Part shown: positions 38,609-39,092 of the stretch, piece after piece | Layout of the letters: each line of letters starts with the position of its first letter | How positions within the stretch are numbered: position 1 is the first letter of the stretch | IMG/VR virus record: IMGVR_UViG_3300035070_000750 | Span: 1-39,092 of that record | DNA: 39,092 nucleotides | Source of the DNA: a virus | Reading direction: 5' to 3' (one strand) | Notes under the pieces: model-generated | Told to the model about the DNA's origin: nothing | The model's input: the letters and a program-made list of their open reading frames with translations, nothing else | The model's database searches: none | Translations under genes and position numbers: made by a program

Positions 38609-39005
38609 ACTCTTTCCGCATAGACATTATAATTGTGTAAGTGTCCGCGCTTGTGTGACCAACTGTTGTGAAAAGAACATCTCCGTCCTTGCCAGTTCCA
38701 GCATTATTAATTAAGCCACCAAAGGCTGTATAGTCATGATTCCCACTTTGGTTTTCACCCAATTCTATACAAAATACATTGGTATTTGCGTTCCAAAGAA
38801 TTTGAACTTTCATACCAATACACTGCCACCAAATTTTTTCGATGACAACTCCAGTACAAGCTTGACCACGAGCATTAGCAACAAGTGCGCTAACATCTAC
38901 TTTAACAACCTCAGACTCACCTGTCCCATCAGAAACATTGGTAAATTTTTGAACGACCATTTTTTCGCCATCCAATATGGTTTGTGTAGCTACAGCATCA
39001 GCCAT
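38601..39005 (-). CDS. Structural-region protein, 134 aa
   Basis: Beta-rich, mostly hydrophilic product with GVVIEKIWWQCIGMKVQILW and CIELGENQSGNHDYTAFGG. Small proteins of this kind occur between capsid and adaptor genes in marine phages and could be head decoration proteins. ATG 39005 after TAGGAGG. Overlaps the next gene by eight bases. Confidence 0.55.
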   Translation of the reverse strand: MADAVATQTILDGEKMVVQKFTNVSDGTGESEVVKVDVSALVANARGQACTGVVIEKIWWQCIGMKVQILWNANTNVFCIELGENQSGNHDYTAFGGLINNAGTGKDGDVLFTTVGHTSADTYTIIMSMRKEYG

Positions 39006-39017
39006 ACTAGCCTCCTA

Positions 39018-39092
39018 TTACGCTAAGTTATTGTTTTGAGCGTATAGAATAGTAAAACGAACCAAACCCGCATTTGTTGCTGCTGAAGCAGT
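39018..39092 (-). CDS. Partial CDS: C-terminus of an upstream gene
   Basis: The minus strand is open from the window edge to TAA at 39018-39020. The 24 visible residues (TASAATNAGLVRFTILYAQN plus NNLA) are a beta/hydrophobic C-terminus, ending 12 bases before the next start. The start lies outside the window; the protein may be a virion component given its position. Confidence 0.6.
   Translation of the reverse strand, partial: TASAATNAGLVRFTILYAQNNNLA

Overview
The window reads as most of the genome of a tailed double-stranded DNA phage with a short-tail (podovirus, P22-like) build, probably from a marine bacterium. The basis is the gene content: a small terminase subunit, two head-tail adaptor-type proteins, a P22 gp10-like tail protein, large glycine/alanine-rich ejection-type proteins, a cluster of Lys/Arg-rich proteins typical of marine phages, and a lysis cassette. 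I see no ribosomal RNA, tRNA, insertion sequence, integrase, CRISPR array or host housekeeping gene. A marine alphaproteobacterial host is only a guess.

Layout. 1-513 is non-coding and packed with copies of a CCCGAACA-centred palindrome. 514-1038 (minus) is terminase small subunit. 1039-1480 is a divergent control region with about ten TTGACGTAA-type repeats. 1481-7537 (plus) is an early/regulatory region of small genes, four of them with DNA-binding-type helices, interrupted by three intrinsic terminators and three strong sigma70-like promoters, and ending in a low-complexity Q/G/M/P/Y protein. 7518-16422 (minus) is the replication and recombination module: primase-helicase, Cas4-like nuclease, PP-loop (PAPS-reductase-like) enzyme, SF2 helicase, SSB-like protein, Sak4-like annealing ATPase; a DUF1064-like nuclease follows at 16976-17353. 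Two plus-strand islands with their own promoters (16623-16964 and 17370-17579) separate it from the virion module. 17576-39092 (minus) is, from right to left in transcription order: an unfinished gene at the window edge, basic proteins, head-tail adaptors, repeat protein, tail fibres, lysis genes, gp10-like tail protein and four ejection-type proteins.

Terminase large subunit, portal and capsid are absent. Because terS reads out of the left edge and a truncated structural gene enters at the right edge, these genes would fit between the two ends if the genome is circular or circularly permuted. No DNA or RNA polymerase gene is visible, so the phage probably relies on host enzymes, or such genes lie outside.

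The most unusual features are regulatory. (1) A dispersed hairpin with arms such as TAACCCGA/TCGGGTTA and a conserved ACAATTTA-type loop; its 8-base core occurs about 18 times on both strands and some copies show compensatory arm changes. (2) Paired TGGGA boxes spaced by exactly one helical turn (10 bp) at several promoters, with 21 and 31 bp pairs at others, which looks like a phage operator defining a regulon. (3) An iteron-like array beside terS. (4) A promoter-terminator unit with no good reading frame (candidate small RNA). (5) Leaders and intercistronic regions with hairpins that cover a ribosome-binding site or can refold.
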